NCBI GenBank assembly: GCA_009739215.1
Contig: VSJF01000002.1
Location: forward strand, 1,302,001 to 1,366,000
Direction of reading: 5' to 3'
Length of the DNA: 64,000 nucleotides
Origin: Floccularia luteovirens
Taxonomy: Eukaryota > Basidiomycota > Agaricomycetes > Agaricales > Squamanitaceae
The notes below the pieces were generated by a model. The model did not search any database, was not told where the DNA came from, and saw only the letters and a program-made list of their open reading frames with translations. Shown here one piece after another: positions 50,247-61,960 of the stretch; position 1 is the first letter of the stretch, and each line of letters starts with the position of its first letter. The position numbers and the translations under genes are program-made.

Positions 50247-50614
50247 TGTTGTGACACCAACTATCATGTGAAGGATCACATGATTCATATAATGTGATAT
50301 GTCATATGACTTAGTCATGTGACTCACTCATCATATGCTTTATATGTCACGTGCATTATGAATTAAGCATGTTCTTTGATGTTCTATAACATTCTACTAA
50401 GAAACATGTGACTTATAGAACTATCTAGCACAGACCACTATTTACAAATATGCACATATAGTAAAACTGTATATAAGGACCTTGTACTTCATACTATGCC
50501 CCTTGTCCAATTACATTGGTAGTAGTCAGTATTAGCCTGTAAGCACAACAAGTAAGCTCTAAGGTAAGGTAGTTCCACTCCACTGTGTGTAACACAGGGT
50601 ACTACTGCTCAACA
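50247..50614 (+). repeat. solo LTR D1 with TSD GCATC
   Basis: 368 bp, TGTTGTGACACCAAC to CTGCTCAACA, flanked by perfect GCATC (50242-50246 and 50615-50619). Opposite orientation to D2 and D3. Inserted just after the gypsy E protease region. Confidence 0.9.
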
Positions 50615-50619
50615 GCATC

Positions 50620-51626
50620 CTCAACAACCTGTACCTATAAATATAAATCCATATCCCCTATAGAAAGTTTAAGATTTTGCAGGAGACCTAGAGTAGAATT
50701 CTTTGTTTTATTTATCAGCCTCCATTGTCATGACATGGTTCAGAATGGACAGGAACACCAAGTTGCTCCCACAAGTCATGATGCATAGTGATTATCTGTG
50801 ACCCAGAGTCAAGAACTAGCCTCGCAGGTAACAGAGTCCTTGATAACTAGGATTAATACTTTGGAGATTCTCAATTTGTGAAGAAATAATGAGGTCTTTG
50901 CAGTCGAGAGGCAAGGCCCCTCCCATAGAGGCAACCTGCAGAGTCTCAACATCGCTGCCAGCCATCTGTAACTGTGTGAGCAACTCCTCATAAGAGTTAG
51001 TATTGGTATTCGGAACTGCTGGAACCCTCTTTATTGTAGTAAGGTCCTTGTACTGTTTCCGTATCTCTGGAGCAAGAGTGAAGAAGTTCGCATTGCGAAA
51101 TGGTGATGTGTGTGTTAAGCAAACATTCAAGAACCTCTGTAGCAATCTGTGCATCCTCAAGTGGCAAAGTATACTTAAATTGGGGTTGGAGTGGCTTAGA
51201 ACTATTGAGAGGCTTTGGCGGAAGGGTTTGGATCTGTGCCAGAGGTGTCAAATTCGCTGAAACAGGAGGTTTTGGTAGAGGATTAACAGAAGGGTTTACT
51301 AGGGGGTTCGATGGGTGGTCTACAGGAGGGGGATTGACAAGCACAATGGGTTTTTGCTGTTTTGAGGCTAGTTTCACTGTAGTGGTTCTCTTACTAGCTT
51401 GCCTTGTCAAGCTTCTCCTGAGCAGCTGCTATAACATTAAGAAGAGATTCTTCATCTTCTTCAACTGCTTGCTCCAGAGATATTCTCAGTGTCTTCTATG
51501 AGCATCCACTTATATTTGCCATCAGAAGTGTTGCTAGACTCGACTGGATTGATTTCTAGCATATTAGTGGAAACTGATGTCTGTGAAGGGTTCAATGCAA
51601 ACCAATTGTCAAACCGCTCCTGCATA
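50620..51626 (-). pseudogene. gypsy E protease region (decayed)
   Basis: Minus-strand fragments. LVLDSGSQIITMHHD at about 50770-50815 is an aspartic protease active site of the D-S-G type. Upstream lies a Pro/Asn-rich linker and a helical stretch (SYEELLTQLQMAGSDVETLQ). Frames are broken by stops and frameshifts. Confidence 0.7.
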
Positions 51627-52613
51627 TTACGACCAGGAACAGTGCAAGGGACAGTAGTTACCATTGGGAAGAACCAAACGATTCAAGCTATTTCTCATAA
51701 TCTTGCCTGAAGTTATATATTCGTTTGCTTTGGGGCATGTTGTGATGAAGTGGTTGAGATCAGAGCAAAAATTGCAAACATGAGGCATTGCTGGTAGGAG
51801 AGAAGAATTCTGAATAATAGGAGGGCGAGATTGATTAGTGAGGATAGTCTGGTTGAGAGTCGACATCATTTGGTTAAAGGTCTGCATCAATGCTATAAGA
51901 TTGCTCTGGTACTTTGAGCTTTCATGGAGATCTGTGATTTCATGTTTGAATACAGTCTCAGTAACTGGATCTGGAGTAGAATTGAAAACAGGAAAGGACT
52001 CCAGATGGCTTACTGATCCTGCAAGAAGATGGTCTGCTACTCTGAGAATAGCTGCAAGGGTATAGGGGTCATTGGGGTGATGTGTAGGTTCCTGAAGGCA
52101 CAACTGGTTATGGATTCCCTTCACGAAACTTGACATCGAATCTCCAGATAAATATAAGTAATATCTCTCTGTCAGTTAACCTTTTCTTTGCACAAAGGAA
52201 GTTAGAGACTCGGCGAAATCTGTGATGGTAATCTCCAAGCTGGTCATAAGAGAGAGTTTTAATAGAAGTGTTAACCTCAGATATATACTCTAGATCATTG
52301 ATAGAATACTTTCATTCTGCTTCTGCACCTGGGTAGAGGTGGATGATGATTCCCAGTCATCTCCTTGAGCTTCCTCGAATGATTCCCATAATTCATTGTC
52401 CTCAAGTGATACATACTGCAGTGTATACTCAATTCGCTGCCTATTTATGATCTCTGCTAGGTCTGCAAGTTGCTCTATATCCTCAAAAAATCTCCTAAGA
52501 GAGTGAGGGTTCCCATCGAACTTGGGAGCAGTCTTATCAGTTCTAGAGGGCATTATAATTTGTGGTGGCATGGTTGGTATGATGAGAGGTGAAGCAGGGA
52601 GTGAAATTGACAT
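51627..52613 (-). pseudogene. gypsy E gag (decayed)
   Basis: The N-terminal part at 52290-52613 reads MPSRTDKTAPKFDGNPHSLR followed by RFFEDIEQLADLAEI, typical of Agaricomycete gypsy gag. The C-terminal part at 51627-52136 holds a CCHC zinc knuckle CNFCSDLNHFITTC (CX2CX4HX4C) that binds the genomic RNA. The parts are in different frames, separated by about 150 bp with stops. Confidence 0.8.
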
Positions 52614-52945
52614 TGGAGAGGATGAAAACTATATAGAAATATTCTTGGATTTGAGAGGCTAAAGGAGGGGTAGATCTTCAGATAGAGGGGTAAGAGGAGA
52701 ATTAGAGAATGATAGGATTGGGGATGGGAAACCTCCAGATACAACTGAAGGAGTAAATGATTCTGATTCGGAAGACAGATCTGAAAACTGAGTGTGACGA
52801 GGATTAAGTAGTTGGGAAAGACTATCAGAGGACAAGATTTGCTCTAGGGGATTATCGATAGGTTGGTTAATGGCGAGACAAAGCTCTTCTGACAGGGAGC
52901 AATCTGAGATAAATCTGAGTTCTCTGGAAGACAGTATTAGAAGCC

Positions 52946-52962
52946 CCTTGCAGTGGGCTCCA
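52946..52962 (-). other. gypsy E primer-binding site
   Basis: Two bases inside the end of LTR E2, the minus strand reads TGGAGCCCACTGCAAGG. It begins TGG, complementary to a tRNA 3' CCA end. The tRNA is not identified. Confidence 0.6.
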
Positions 52963-52964
52963 GT

Positions 52965-54546
52965 TGAAGAGAGGTTAAGTGCGAGTAGGTTCAGAAATCT
53001 ATGAGACACAGTGCTTCCATCTGTGTATCTAAAATGTCTTCTAGAGATCAGTAAGAAGAAGGTTGTATGAGGTTACAGATAAATGCAACATCAAGAGCAG
53101 ATAAAGAGAGCAAACACAGGACAAGATTGAGAGAATAAGCAAAGGCAAGAGACATCCAAGTGAAGCGAGGGAGAACAAAGTGATAGCAAGGTCCTCACTT
53201 GGACAAGTGAGTTTTTTTTTTATACTAAAGGGTCCTAATATGCCAACAGAAGAGTGTGAAGGACGATATTTGACAAGTTAGATGACTTATAGTGGGTGGA
53301 AGCAGTGAAATCAGTCAGGGAGAGTGAAGAAACTTAGGGTGAGCTGGTTTTCTCTGCTTCTGAATATTCTCTGAGAAGAGGAGAAAGGGAAAACTAAATT
53401 TTCTTTCTAACTACTGTACAAGTTTTTGTTCTTCCTACAGAGAGAGAACATTTGCAAGTAGCTAGTGAAGTATTTTTAATTTTACTGTTTGTAAGACAGT
53501 GTGAAAAATGAGATAAACAGAGAAATAGTTCAAAGGGTATGGGAGAATCCAATCTTTAATAAGTGAAAGGGTAGGGGAGAAAATGAAGTAGTTATGAAGA
53601 GTTTGGTATAGTCAACAGGCCAGCGAGCGAGCATGCAATGCTCGCATTGCACATGATCACGGAAGTCTGGGGCATACCTTGCTATTTTTGGAGTCGCATA
53701 TGAGATAACCAGATGGCACAAGGGTGGACAAGGGTGCTGAGCAATCAGATAGCACAATCGTCAAGATAGGAAGGGCGATCCCATGGTCTGGTTATCTTGG
53801 TGGCCATTAAGTGGAGAGTTGGTCAGAAGAAGTTGCACATGATGTCACAGAGTATGGAGATTAAGAGAGAATGTGCAGGGGATTAATCGGTCACTGGGCT
53901 GGAGGAGTAAAAGAAGGAAGTAAGGAGAATTGCATGGTATATTCAAATAGACATGTCTGAGGTTTCTGTAGCTTTGGATTGGAGTTAATATGACATGGAA
54001 TCAGGAGAATATATGGTAGGCTTATTGATCGCTCACTAATTGGATCACTAAAGTTGTGGGTAGTGACCAATAGTGAGAAATGTTGCGACAGCAACTCCAC
54101 ATGATAGATTAGTAGTCATGTGATTAGTCACATGCTTGTCAGTCATGTGTTGTAGACCTGATAAGATAAGATAAGGTCACACCTGTATATCTGACTAAGA
54201 TGTAATAACACATATGGTCTAGAGCATTCTAGAGCTTACTGCGGACATGCGTATGACTCATGTTATAGAATGTGTATAACTCATGTCCTACCCAGAGTAG
54301 ACATGAGATGTTTCATATACACGCTGGTAACTATATTAGGTATTACATAGCCATGCCTATAATATATATAACAAAGGTAGTAACGTCAATATACCTTGTC
54401 CAATTTACTTGGTAGTAGTCAGTAGTACAGCCCCTCTAAGCAACAGTAAGAACCCCAGGTAAGATAGTTTCTATCACTGTGTGTGACAGATGCTGCTCAA
54501 CAAGAAATGGTGATTTCCTAAGGCAAGGCTGTGTGGCCTTCCCACA
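52965..54546 (-). repeat. gypsy LTR E2 (5' LTR), interrupted by A3
   Basis: About 1,155 bp once the inserted A3 LTR and its duplication are subtracted. Same ends as E1. Flanked on the outer side by ATGT. Confidence 0.85.
54081..54502 (+). repeat. solo LTR A3 with TSD AGAAA
   Basis: 422 bp, inverted relative to A1: TGTTGCGACAGC to CTGCTCAACA. Flanked by perfect AGAAA (54076-54080 and 54503-54507). The E2 sequence continues across the insertion, in register with E1. Confidence 0.92.
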
Positions 54547-54647
54547 ATGTACCCTACTGTCTTCTGTGGAGTTCCTCATAGTCTTGTTCTCTAGGCATAA
54601 ACAGATTACATGGTACAATATCCATGCCAGAAGGTATGATATGACTA

Positions 54648-55112
54648 TGTCAAGAGCTGACTTCTATACAATCTCCGTGAATGCAGAGATGTTTGTAGGA
54701 CAGAGTTAAGACAGTGGCTTCAATGATGTCCATTGCACCCTGCCGACTTCTGTGTCTTACTTGTAGGAATGGAGGAGAATGTCCTGTAAGGGACAGAGGA
54801 GGAGAGATGGACAAGAGAGACAGAGAATGGAGCTGATTATGAGTCTTATTCGATATTCAAGCTACAGGACAATTACAATATATGTAGCTTAAGTACAATA
54901 AATGTTTATTATCTCTACATAGAGGATAGAACATGAGGGAGATAACAATAATAGGATAAAGGGAATTTAAAAGGGGAATTGACATGAAGTTAGACATGAC
55001 TTAAAGGATTAAAATAGAAGAAGTCTGTGATATTCATTTATGTCCGTTGAATGAAGTCCATGGTGATATGTCCGTGTGCTCCATGAGATGCAGAGATGTC
55101 AGGTTCCTGACA
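54648..55112. repeat. solo LTR F2 with TSD GACTA
   Basis: 465 bp, the same length as F1, TGTCAAGAGCTGAC to GTTCCTGACA, with perfect flanking GACTA (54643-54647 and 55113-55117). Inserted in the copia linker. Confidence 0.9.
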
Positions 55113-55197
55113 GACTACCTGTTTGTGATCGAGGCAGGATATCTGTAGTATCATCATATGCATCTTCTCTTTCATGGTCAGGTAGGATGTTGAGCAG

Positions 55198-55550
55198 TAC
55201 CCTGTGTTACACACAGTGGAGTGGAACTACCTTACCTTAGAGCTTACTTGTTGTTCTTATGGGCTAATACTAACTACTACCAATATAATTGGATAAGGGG
55301 CATAGTACAAAATACAAGGTCCTTATATACAGTTTTACTGTATGTGCATATTTGTAAATAGTGGTCCATGCTAGATAGTTCCATAAGTCACATGTTCTTT
55401 GTAGAATGTTGTAGAACATCAAAGAACATGCTTAGTCATAATGCACATGACATATAAAGCATATGATGAGTGAGTCACATGACTAGGTCATATGACATAT
55501 CATGTTACATGAATCATGTGATCCTTCACGTGATAGTTGCTGTTGCAACA
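55198..55550 (-). repeat. solo LTR D2 with near-perfect TSD
   Basis: 353 bp, TGTTGAGCAGTACC to GTTGCAACA, flanked by TAGGA and TAGGG (4 of 5 match). Inserted in copia between integrase and RT. Contains TATATAAG on the minus strand near 55320. Confidence 0.82.
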
Positions 55551-57733
55551 TAGGGTTGGTGGAGGAGAATTAGACTCCTCTTCACATTCCTTAGGAATAT
55601 ACTCAGGATAGAAACTATTATCATTAAATGGTGCAATGAGAGGGAGATCCAGTAGTGGTACCATTTCTTCACCATCATCACTGACTTCAGAGTCTTTGCT
55701 ATCTTCAGTGTTGACTGGAGAATTCTTTCCTATTTCAGTTACACCTCTTTTGTTATGATCTGGACATTTGGGAAAGAGGAGCTCATCAAATATGGTGATA
55801 GTGCCAACAAAAATGCTATTGTTGTGGAGTTGCATGAAGCAATAATCCTTTACTCCTTCAGGGTGTCCAATGAATACCATCAGCTCTGATTTAGAAGTGA
55901 GTTTATTCATTTATTTTTCTTTGGGGAGGTAGACATAGGCTCCATAGCCAAATACTCTTAGATGTGAAACTTCCAGTTTTTCCTTATTTAGTACTTCATA
56001 TGGAGTACACCATTTCAGGCATGCTATTGGAGAATAATTGTAGATGTGTACTGCATGTTCCACACTAAATTCCCACCAGCTATCAGGCAGACATGTGTCA
56101 TAATGCATAGCTTCCGCTTTATCCATTAAGGTGCAGTTAAGATACTTTGTGCGACCATTCTGCTGTGCTATATAGGGCACTGATTTCTCTGTGAAGAGAC
56201 TCATATCCTTCAGCAATATCTCTATCTGCTGGAATTCACCCCCTCCATCAAAACACCACTACTTAATTGAGCAGTTGTATTGCATCTTGACAAATGCTAT
56301 GAACCTTTGCATTGCAGCCTTTGAATTGTCCTTATGGCACAAGTTCATGGTTCATGCATGAGACAAAAAGTTGTTAAGGAAGGTTATTATGTAGTGATAT
56401 TTATGGTAGGATGCAATTGGATACTGTTTCAAGTCAGAATAAACTAACTCAAATAATGCAGAAGCTCAAGAAGAGCTTTGGAGAAAAGACTTAGAGTGTT
56501 GCTTTCCTTTTAGACAGCCTGGGCAAATGGGAGTCTCACTTGGCATCTCCAATAATACCAGGAAGCCTACTGTATTCTCAGGGGCTCTCTGGAGTATCTT
56601 CTTAGAAAGGTGTCCTAGACACTTATGCCATATATTATAGTTAGCTTTATAAACCATGACAGAGACTTTAGTATTGGGCTTGCAAATAATTCGAGCATCA
56701 CACCAATAGATAGTGTCATCTTTTATGTGGGTTTCACAGGAGAGAATTGGGTCATTTTTATCATCAACAATATTAATGAGGGACTGTTCACCTTTGACTC
56801 AAGTTCCCTTTTTTAAGAGAAACTCTCTCATAGAGAGCAAATGACTACTTAATTCAGGGATATAATAGACCAGGTTAATCCTCGTGGTCTTTCGAGTTCT
56901 TTGCTTTCTGTTTCCAGATAGCAGTATAACTACTTCATGGCTCACTAAGACAGTTCCCACCCCCTTGACATTAACTACCTGTTTAGAGATAGTCTGGATA
57001 GGTATTGGGTGATCAAGACATTTGTATTCAATGAAGTCCTGTCTGTCATGTGTAAAGTGCATTGATGCTCCAGAATCCATAATCCATGAAGTGTGATTAG
57101 GATTCTTTGCTTTTCTCTTACATTTTGAGCAAATGGCAAAATGATTATTTATTTGCCCCTGTGCGGGGCCAAGCAATACAAATAACATGGTACTATAAAG
57201 TCCAGAGCCTCCAGGGCTCACATGGCTGGCTTTTACTCTGAGAAGAGGCTGCTATGTGTCTGAGTCAGCTTGTGTGCTTTTGCTTCCAGAAAAAGTAGGT
57301 ACTTGCCTCTCACTCTAATATCCAGTGTCTACAGCTAAAGCTGCATTGACCCTTTCAATCCCTGCAGCATCTGCAATCTTCATGTCAACATCCATCTCTG
57401 TCCAACCATTAGTGGGACATGAATAGTCTTTGTTGTCCTCTAAAGATCCAAGAGATATAGAATCACCTGAGTTAGACTGAGCCAGGTAATGAACTGGCTC
57501 TGGATCAGAAGACCTGAGACATTTTGTTGGATGCTTACTTACCTCCTCTGGTACTTCCTCTATTCTAGAGGTTGAGGGCTCCTCAACTCTATCCCAGACT
57601 GGTGCTAGCTCCTCAAAGGTCTTTAAGAACCAAGAAGTATGAGGAAAACCAGCCTAGTCTACCAATTCCTGACTATGACATACTTGTGGGTATGGAGTTT
57701 GGGGGTGTCTTTTGGCACCCATGCTAGTAAAAG

Positions 57734-58132
57734 TGTTGAGCAGCACCTGTCACACATAGTGATAGGGAACTACCTTACCTGGGGGTTCTTACTGTGACTT
57801 AGAGGGGCTAGCTACTAACTACTACCAAGATAATTGGACAAGGTATATTGACGTTACTATCTTTGTTATATACATTATAGGCGTCGCTGTGTAATACCTA
57901 ATGTAGTTACTAGCGTGTACATGAAACACCTTGTGTCTACTCCAGGTAGGACATGAGTCATACACATGTCCACAGTAAGCTCTAGAATGCTCTAGACTGT
58001 GTGTGTCATTACATCTTAGTCATTATACTGGTGTGACCTTATCTTATCTTATCAGGTCTACAACACATGACTGACAAGCACGTGACTAATCACATGACTA
58101 CTAATCTATCACATGGAGTTGCTGTTGCAACA
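57734..58132 (-). repeat. LTR A4, possible 5' LTR of the copia element
   Basis: 399 bp with intact family A ends (TGTTGAGCAG to GTTGCAACA) and a short internal deletion compared with A2. Copia sequence lies to its left and a truncated gypsy LTR to its right. Flanks AAAAG and GTTTC do not match each other, nor the outer flank of A1, so this end has been rearranged. Confidence 0.75.
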
Positions 58133-58495
58133 GTTTCTTCACTCTCCTAACTGATTTCACTACTTTCACCCACTATAAGTCATCTAACTTGTCAAATATC
58201 ATCCTTCACACTCTTCTGTTGGCATATTTGGACTCTTTAGTGTAAAAACTTGCTCATCCAAGTAAGGACCTCACTGTCACTTCATTCTTCTTTGCTTCAC
58301 TTGGATGTCTCTTGTCTTTGCTTATTCTCTCAACCTTGTCCTGTGTTTGCTCTCTTTATTCACTCTCAATGTTGCATTTATCTGTAACCTCACACAATCT
58401 CTTTCTTACCCATCTCTAGAAGACATTTTAGATACATAGATGGAAGCACTGTGTCCCATAGGTTTCTGAACCTACTCGCACTTCACCTCTCTTCA
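58133..58495 (+). repeat. truncated gypsy LTR E3 (3' part)
   Basis: Inverted copy of the U5-side third of the E LTR, from TTTCTTCACTCTCC to CACCTCTCTTCA. It is cut on the left by A4 and is followed by plus-strand gypsy gag. It lacks the E2-type primer-binding site, so it belongs to a related but distinct gypsy element. Confidence 0.75.
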
Positions 58496-59298
58496 CCATC
58501 CCTCTGCCTTCACCTCAGACTGAAGCAAGAGTTATCTTTACTTTGTTATACCTCTGAGGTTTAGCATTAGATTACTTTGAACTAGGAATCATTGGACTAG
58601 ACCTCAACATCACTTGGCTGGATAATTTCCAGAATTTTGTCTCCAAACTTTGTTCCAACTTCAGACTGCATAATTCTGTTGCTGATGCAGAAGATCAGTT
58701 AGAGAATCTGAGTATGAAGAAAAACCAATGAATTCTGAAGTACATTATAAATTTTAACTGACTTTCCACAAGGGTTAGATAGGGTAATGCAGCTTTATGA
58801 AAATGTTATTACTCCAGACTCTCTGGATGGATCAAAGACAAAATCTCTTGCATTGGAAAACTAGACAGTCTAGCTGAACTCCGAACTCTTTCACAGACCA
58901 TAGATGCCTGCTACTGGGAATCCCATAATGAGATTAGTAGGGAGAACAAAATCTTGGATGCTAGTACTACTATCAAGACCAAGACTTGTTTGACTAAAAA
59001 AACTTAGGCAAGTACTAATAAAGGCAACTTTGACAAAAAATCTACCACTTCCATATCCACCACCTCTATCTCCCAGATCAAATCCAGTTGCTCTGGTCTG
59101 GACCTCACCAGAAAATTGGGTAAGGATGGTAAATTGACTCTAGAAGAATGAAAGCATAGATTAGATAACAAATTATATATGTTTTGCAGTAAAGGTGGAC
59201 ATATAGCCAAAGATTGTAATAGGGCAACCTCTTCTGCAGCTAAGACTAGAGCAGCCTTAGTGACAGAGACTCCAAAGGAGTCCTCCTCAGCCCAAACT

Positions 59299-59658
59299 TG
59301 TTACAATAGTCTACTCCTACATGTACAGACATACTAGGATAGAAGATAGTAAGAGGATAGAATAGTATAGTATATAATGATAGACAGGAGGGAAAAGGAA
59401 GAATGGGTTCTGGTAGGAAACCAGTGGTCTTATATAGATACTAGAGGTGCTTCTATCAGGGTTGCCTAGAAGCACTCAGGGTAGTCTAGAAGCACTGGTA
59501 TCATAGCAACAGAAGTAGACTAGAAGCTGTCAGGGTAAGCTAGAAGCACTACCCTGAGCAGTCTAGAACAGTAGTCTAGGCCTTCCTGTATTATATATAA
59601 GGAGGCCTCTGTAGCATACTTTCCCCCCAAGTGAATACACTATATTTATACTCTAACA
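59299..59658 (+). repeat. solo LTR B1 with TSD AAACT
   Basis: 360 bp, TGTTACAATAGTC to CTCTAACA, flanked by perfect AAACT (59294-59298 and 59659-59663). Longer than B2 and B3 through an internal insertion near 59340-59390. Confidence 0.9.
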
Positions 59659-60412
59659 AAACTGCCTCTAACAATTCCGGTAAAATGGAAAAATAGTTTG
59701 CAGTTCTCATGATCTCACACAGGATGAGGACTATGTTGAACTATCTTGTGCACTGGAGGTTTGACTCAATGCTTCCACTCTTTTACCTTCCAATTCCTTG
59801 ATCATTTCTCTAACATCTCCAAATTAATTTCATTCTCTACCTTAGTAGACTCCAGTTCTACTCATTGCTTTTTGGACTTGGCTTTTTGCCATTCTAACAA
59901 TTTTCCTACTTCAAATATATCTCCAGTTTATTTGCACCTTTTTGATGGTACTAGTAACTCCATTATAATGCGGGCTTGTGACCTGCCACTCCGTTTTTCT
60001 ATCAGAGAAACTCTGAACATTACCTTTTATGTGACAAAATTAGATTCAGCAGTGTCTGCTATACTCAGATATAACTGGCTCATCTATGGGATTGACTGGA
60101 TATTGGGCAGTATCACCTTCTATACTCCAACACCCTCTGTTCCTATTCTGTCATCAACACCCTCCACTTGAGTCTCTGCTGTTGATAAGTCAACAGAACA
60201 CTCAAACTCCGACATCACTCTAGTACCCTAATTGACATTTTCATAGTTGATGCTGCTGCCTTCATGCATGCATGTCAACTCCCTGGATCTCAAACCTTTC
60301 AACTCAACCCTACTTCAGAAAGATACTCTGCCAAAGCAGTAAACATCTCTGAAGGTATTCCAGTTAATATGTCTTCTGTTCCATTGATATATCATGATTT
60401 TGCTGATGTTTT

Positions 60413-60829
60413 TGTTGAAGTTCAAACCGAACTCTGCAATTGTACTACTGTAAGCAGTCAGATACAATGCAAGAAACCCTCTAAAATGCGTTCAAACAAG
60501 TGTAATATGATTAACTTTGTTTTCAGCAAGTATCTAGTATCTATCTCTAGATACATAAGGAAAGCGCACTTGTTTGGTCCTGTTGTACCCAGGAAACCAT
60601 AAGGCATGATAAATAGTGTCCACTATATCGCGTTTGAGTGTTTTGCAACACTCAGTGGATCTACAACTACAAAACAAAAGCAGAAACATTAAGAAATGTA
60701 AACTAAGTGTAAAAGTGCGAAATGAAAGTATTTTACTAATGCCACTATTGTGGCATTTACATTAAAGTGCACAAAGTGCGAACTAATACTTTACTAATGC
60801 CTGTGTTATGGCATCTACTAACTTTAACA
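60413..60829 (-). repeat. solo LTR C1 with TSD GTTTT
   Basis: 417 bp, the reverse complement of C2, flanked by perfect GTTTT (60408-60412 and 60830-60834). It separates FADVF from SKKHAD in the gypsy RT. Confidence 0.92.
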
Positions 60830-61025
60830 GTTTTTAGCAAAAAACATGCTGACACACTAGCTCCTCATTGGCCTTACGACCTCAAAATACACCTTGAAGA
60901 GGGTACACACCCTTCAATTGGTCCAATATATTCACTTTCTCCACCAGAACTCAACTCTATCCAGGAATTCATTGATGAACACCTTAGCATTGGGTTTATC
61001 AGACCAACTCAGTCTGAACACAGAG

Positions 61026-61349
61026 TGTTATAATAGTCTACTGCTATATGTACAGACAGTATAAGATAGTAGTAGAATAGAAGAGAAAGGAAGAATGGGT
61101 TCTGGTTGGAAACCAGTGGTCTTATATAGATACCAGAGGTGCTTCTATCAGGATAGACTAGAAGCACTCAGGATAGTCTAGAAGTACTGGTATCATAGCA
61201 ACAGAAGTAGACTAGAAGCTGTTAGGGTAAGCTAGAAGCACTACCCTGAGCAGTCTAGAACAGTAGTCTAGGCCTTCCTGTATTATATATAAGGAGGTCT
61301 CTGTAGCATACTTTCCTCTAAGTGAATACACTCTATTTACAATCTAACA
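61026..61349 (+). repeat. solo LTR B2 with TSD CAGAG
   Basis: 324 bp, TGTTATAATAGTC to ATCTAACA, flanked by perfect CAGAG (61021-61025 and 61350-61354). Inserted in the gypsy RT. Confidence 0.92.
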
Positions 61350-61960
61350 CAGAGCTCCAGTATTTTTTACTCAGAAAAAGGATGGTGCTCTACATCTTTG
61401 TGTGGACTTTCATGGTCTTAACAAGATCACAATGAAAGACCATTATCCTTTACCATTAATTACTGACCTCCTTGACTCTCCTAGAAAAGCTCAAATCTAT
61501 ACCAAACTCAACCTCTGACATGCTTATCATTTGGTCTGAATTGCTAAAGATGATGAATGGAAAATAGCATTCAGAACCCAATACAGATCATTCAAATGGT
61601 TGGTAATACCATTCGGACTTACCAACTCTCCTGCACCATTTCAGAATTTCATAAATGATATCTTCTGTGACATGATTGACATGAATGTTGTCATTTATCT
61701 AGATGACATTCTCATTTACTCAGACAATATCTCCAACCATCAAGAACATGTATAAGAAGTTTTCTGACAACTCCAAGCAAATGGTCTGTTCACTCAAGCA
61801 GACAAATATAAATTCCACCAAACCACTGTTGAGTATCTTGGTTATATTCTTACTCCTGAAGGCCTTATCATGGCCCCAGTGAAAGTACAAGCTATCCTAG
61901 ACTGGCCAGAGCCATGTAAAGTCAAAGATGTGCAGTCTTTCCTCGGATTTGCAAATGTTT

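Larger units (their letters stand above)
42076..54546 (-). mobile_element. Ty3/gypsy element E inserted in copia, with nested insertions
   Basis: Bounded by direct LTR copies E1 (42076-43232) and E2 (52965-54546). The outer flanks on both sides read ATGT (42072-42075 and 54547-54550), a 4-bp target duplication, and copia coding continues on both sides. Next to E2 the minus strand has TGGAGCCCACTGCAAGG, a primer-binding site, and gag, protease and RNase H-integrase follow in gypsy order. It has been enlarged by solo LTRs A2, A3, D1 and F1 and by unassigned sequence at 43233-46237. Confidence 0.8.
54547..57733 (-). pseudogene. copia pol, protease-integrase half (decayed)
   Basis: The 5' half of the copia element whose RT half lies at 39631-42075. 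The protease region (56799-57221) has SWIMDSGASMHFTHDRQDF, with DSG intact. The pre-integrase zinc motif (56466-56657) reads WHKCLGHLSKKILQ with CPGCLKGKQHSK. The integrase end (55911-56216) reads PYIAQQNGRTKYLNCTLMDK and HLRVFGYGAYVYLPKEK. The usual NGRxER glutamate is absent there (GRTKYLN). The linker SELMVFIGHPEGVKDYC follows. Solo LTRs D2 and F2 interrupt it. At 57222-57733 lies a degenerate gag-like or leader stretch without a recognisable primer site. Confidence 0.8.
58496..61960 (+). pseudogene. second gypsy element (gag-protease-RT), heavily decayed
   Basis: Plus-strand gypsy coding with many stops. Gag at 58560-59298 ends in a knuckle-like YMFCSKGGHIAKDC at about 59178, where the first Cys is Tyr. 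Protease at 59746-60170 reads TLVDSSSTHCFLDLAF, with Ser replacing the Gly of DSG. RT comes in pieces: SKKHADTLAPHWPYDLKIHL at 60838-61020, then [36 protein letters not shown] and the catalytic YLDD at 61696-61707. Then VQSFLGFAN just before 61956, where the copia C2 LTR cuts it. LTRs B1, C1 and B2 split the coding sequence; each has a perfect target duplication, and the protein reading resumes after each. Confidence 0.85.

Noticed and set aside
55185..55560. D2 as a solo LTR with a perfect duplication
   Set aside because: Flanks are TAGGA and TAGGG, one mismatch; kept as near-perfect only.
39207..58132. LTRs A1 and A4 as a clean pair bounding one copia insertion
   Set aside because: Outer flanks TCACC and GTTTC do not match, so a simple single insertion cannot be claimed.
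58496..61960. Possible intact autonomous gypsy element
   Set aside because: Numerous stops, a Tyr in the zinc knuckle, Ser for Gly in the protease motif and three LTR insertions show it is dead.
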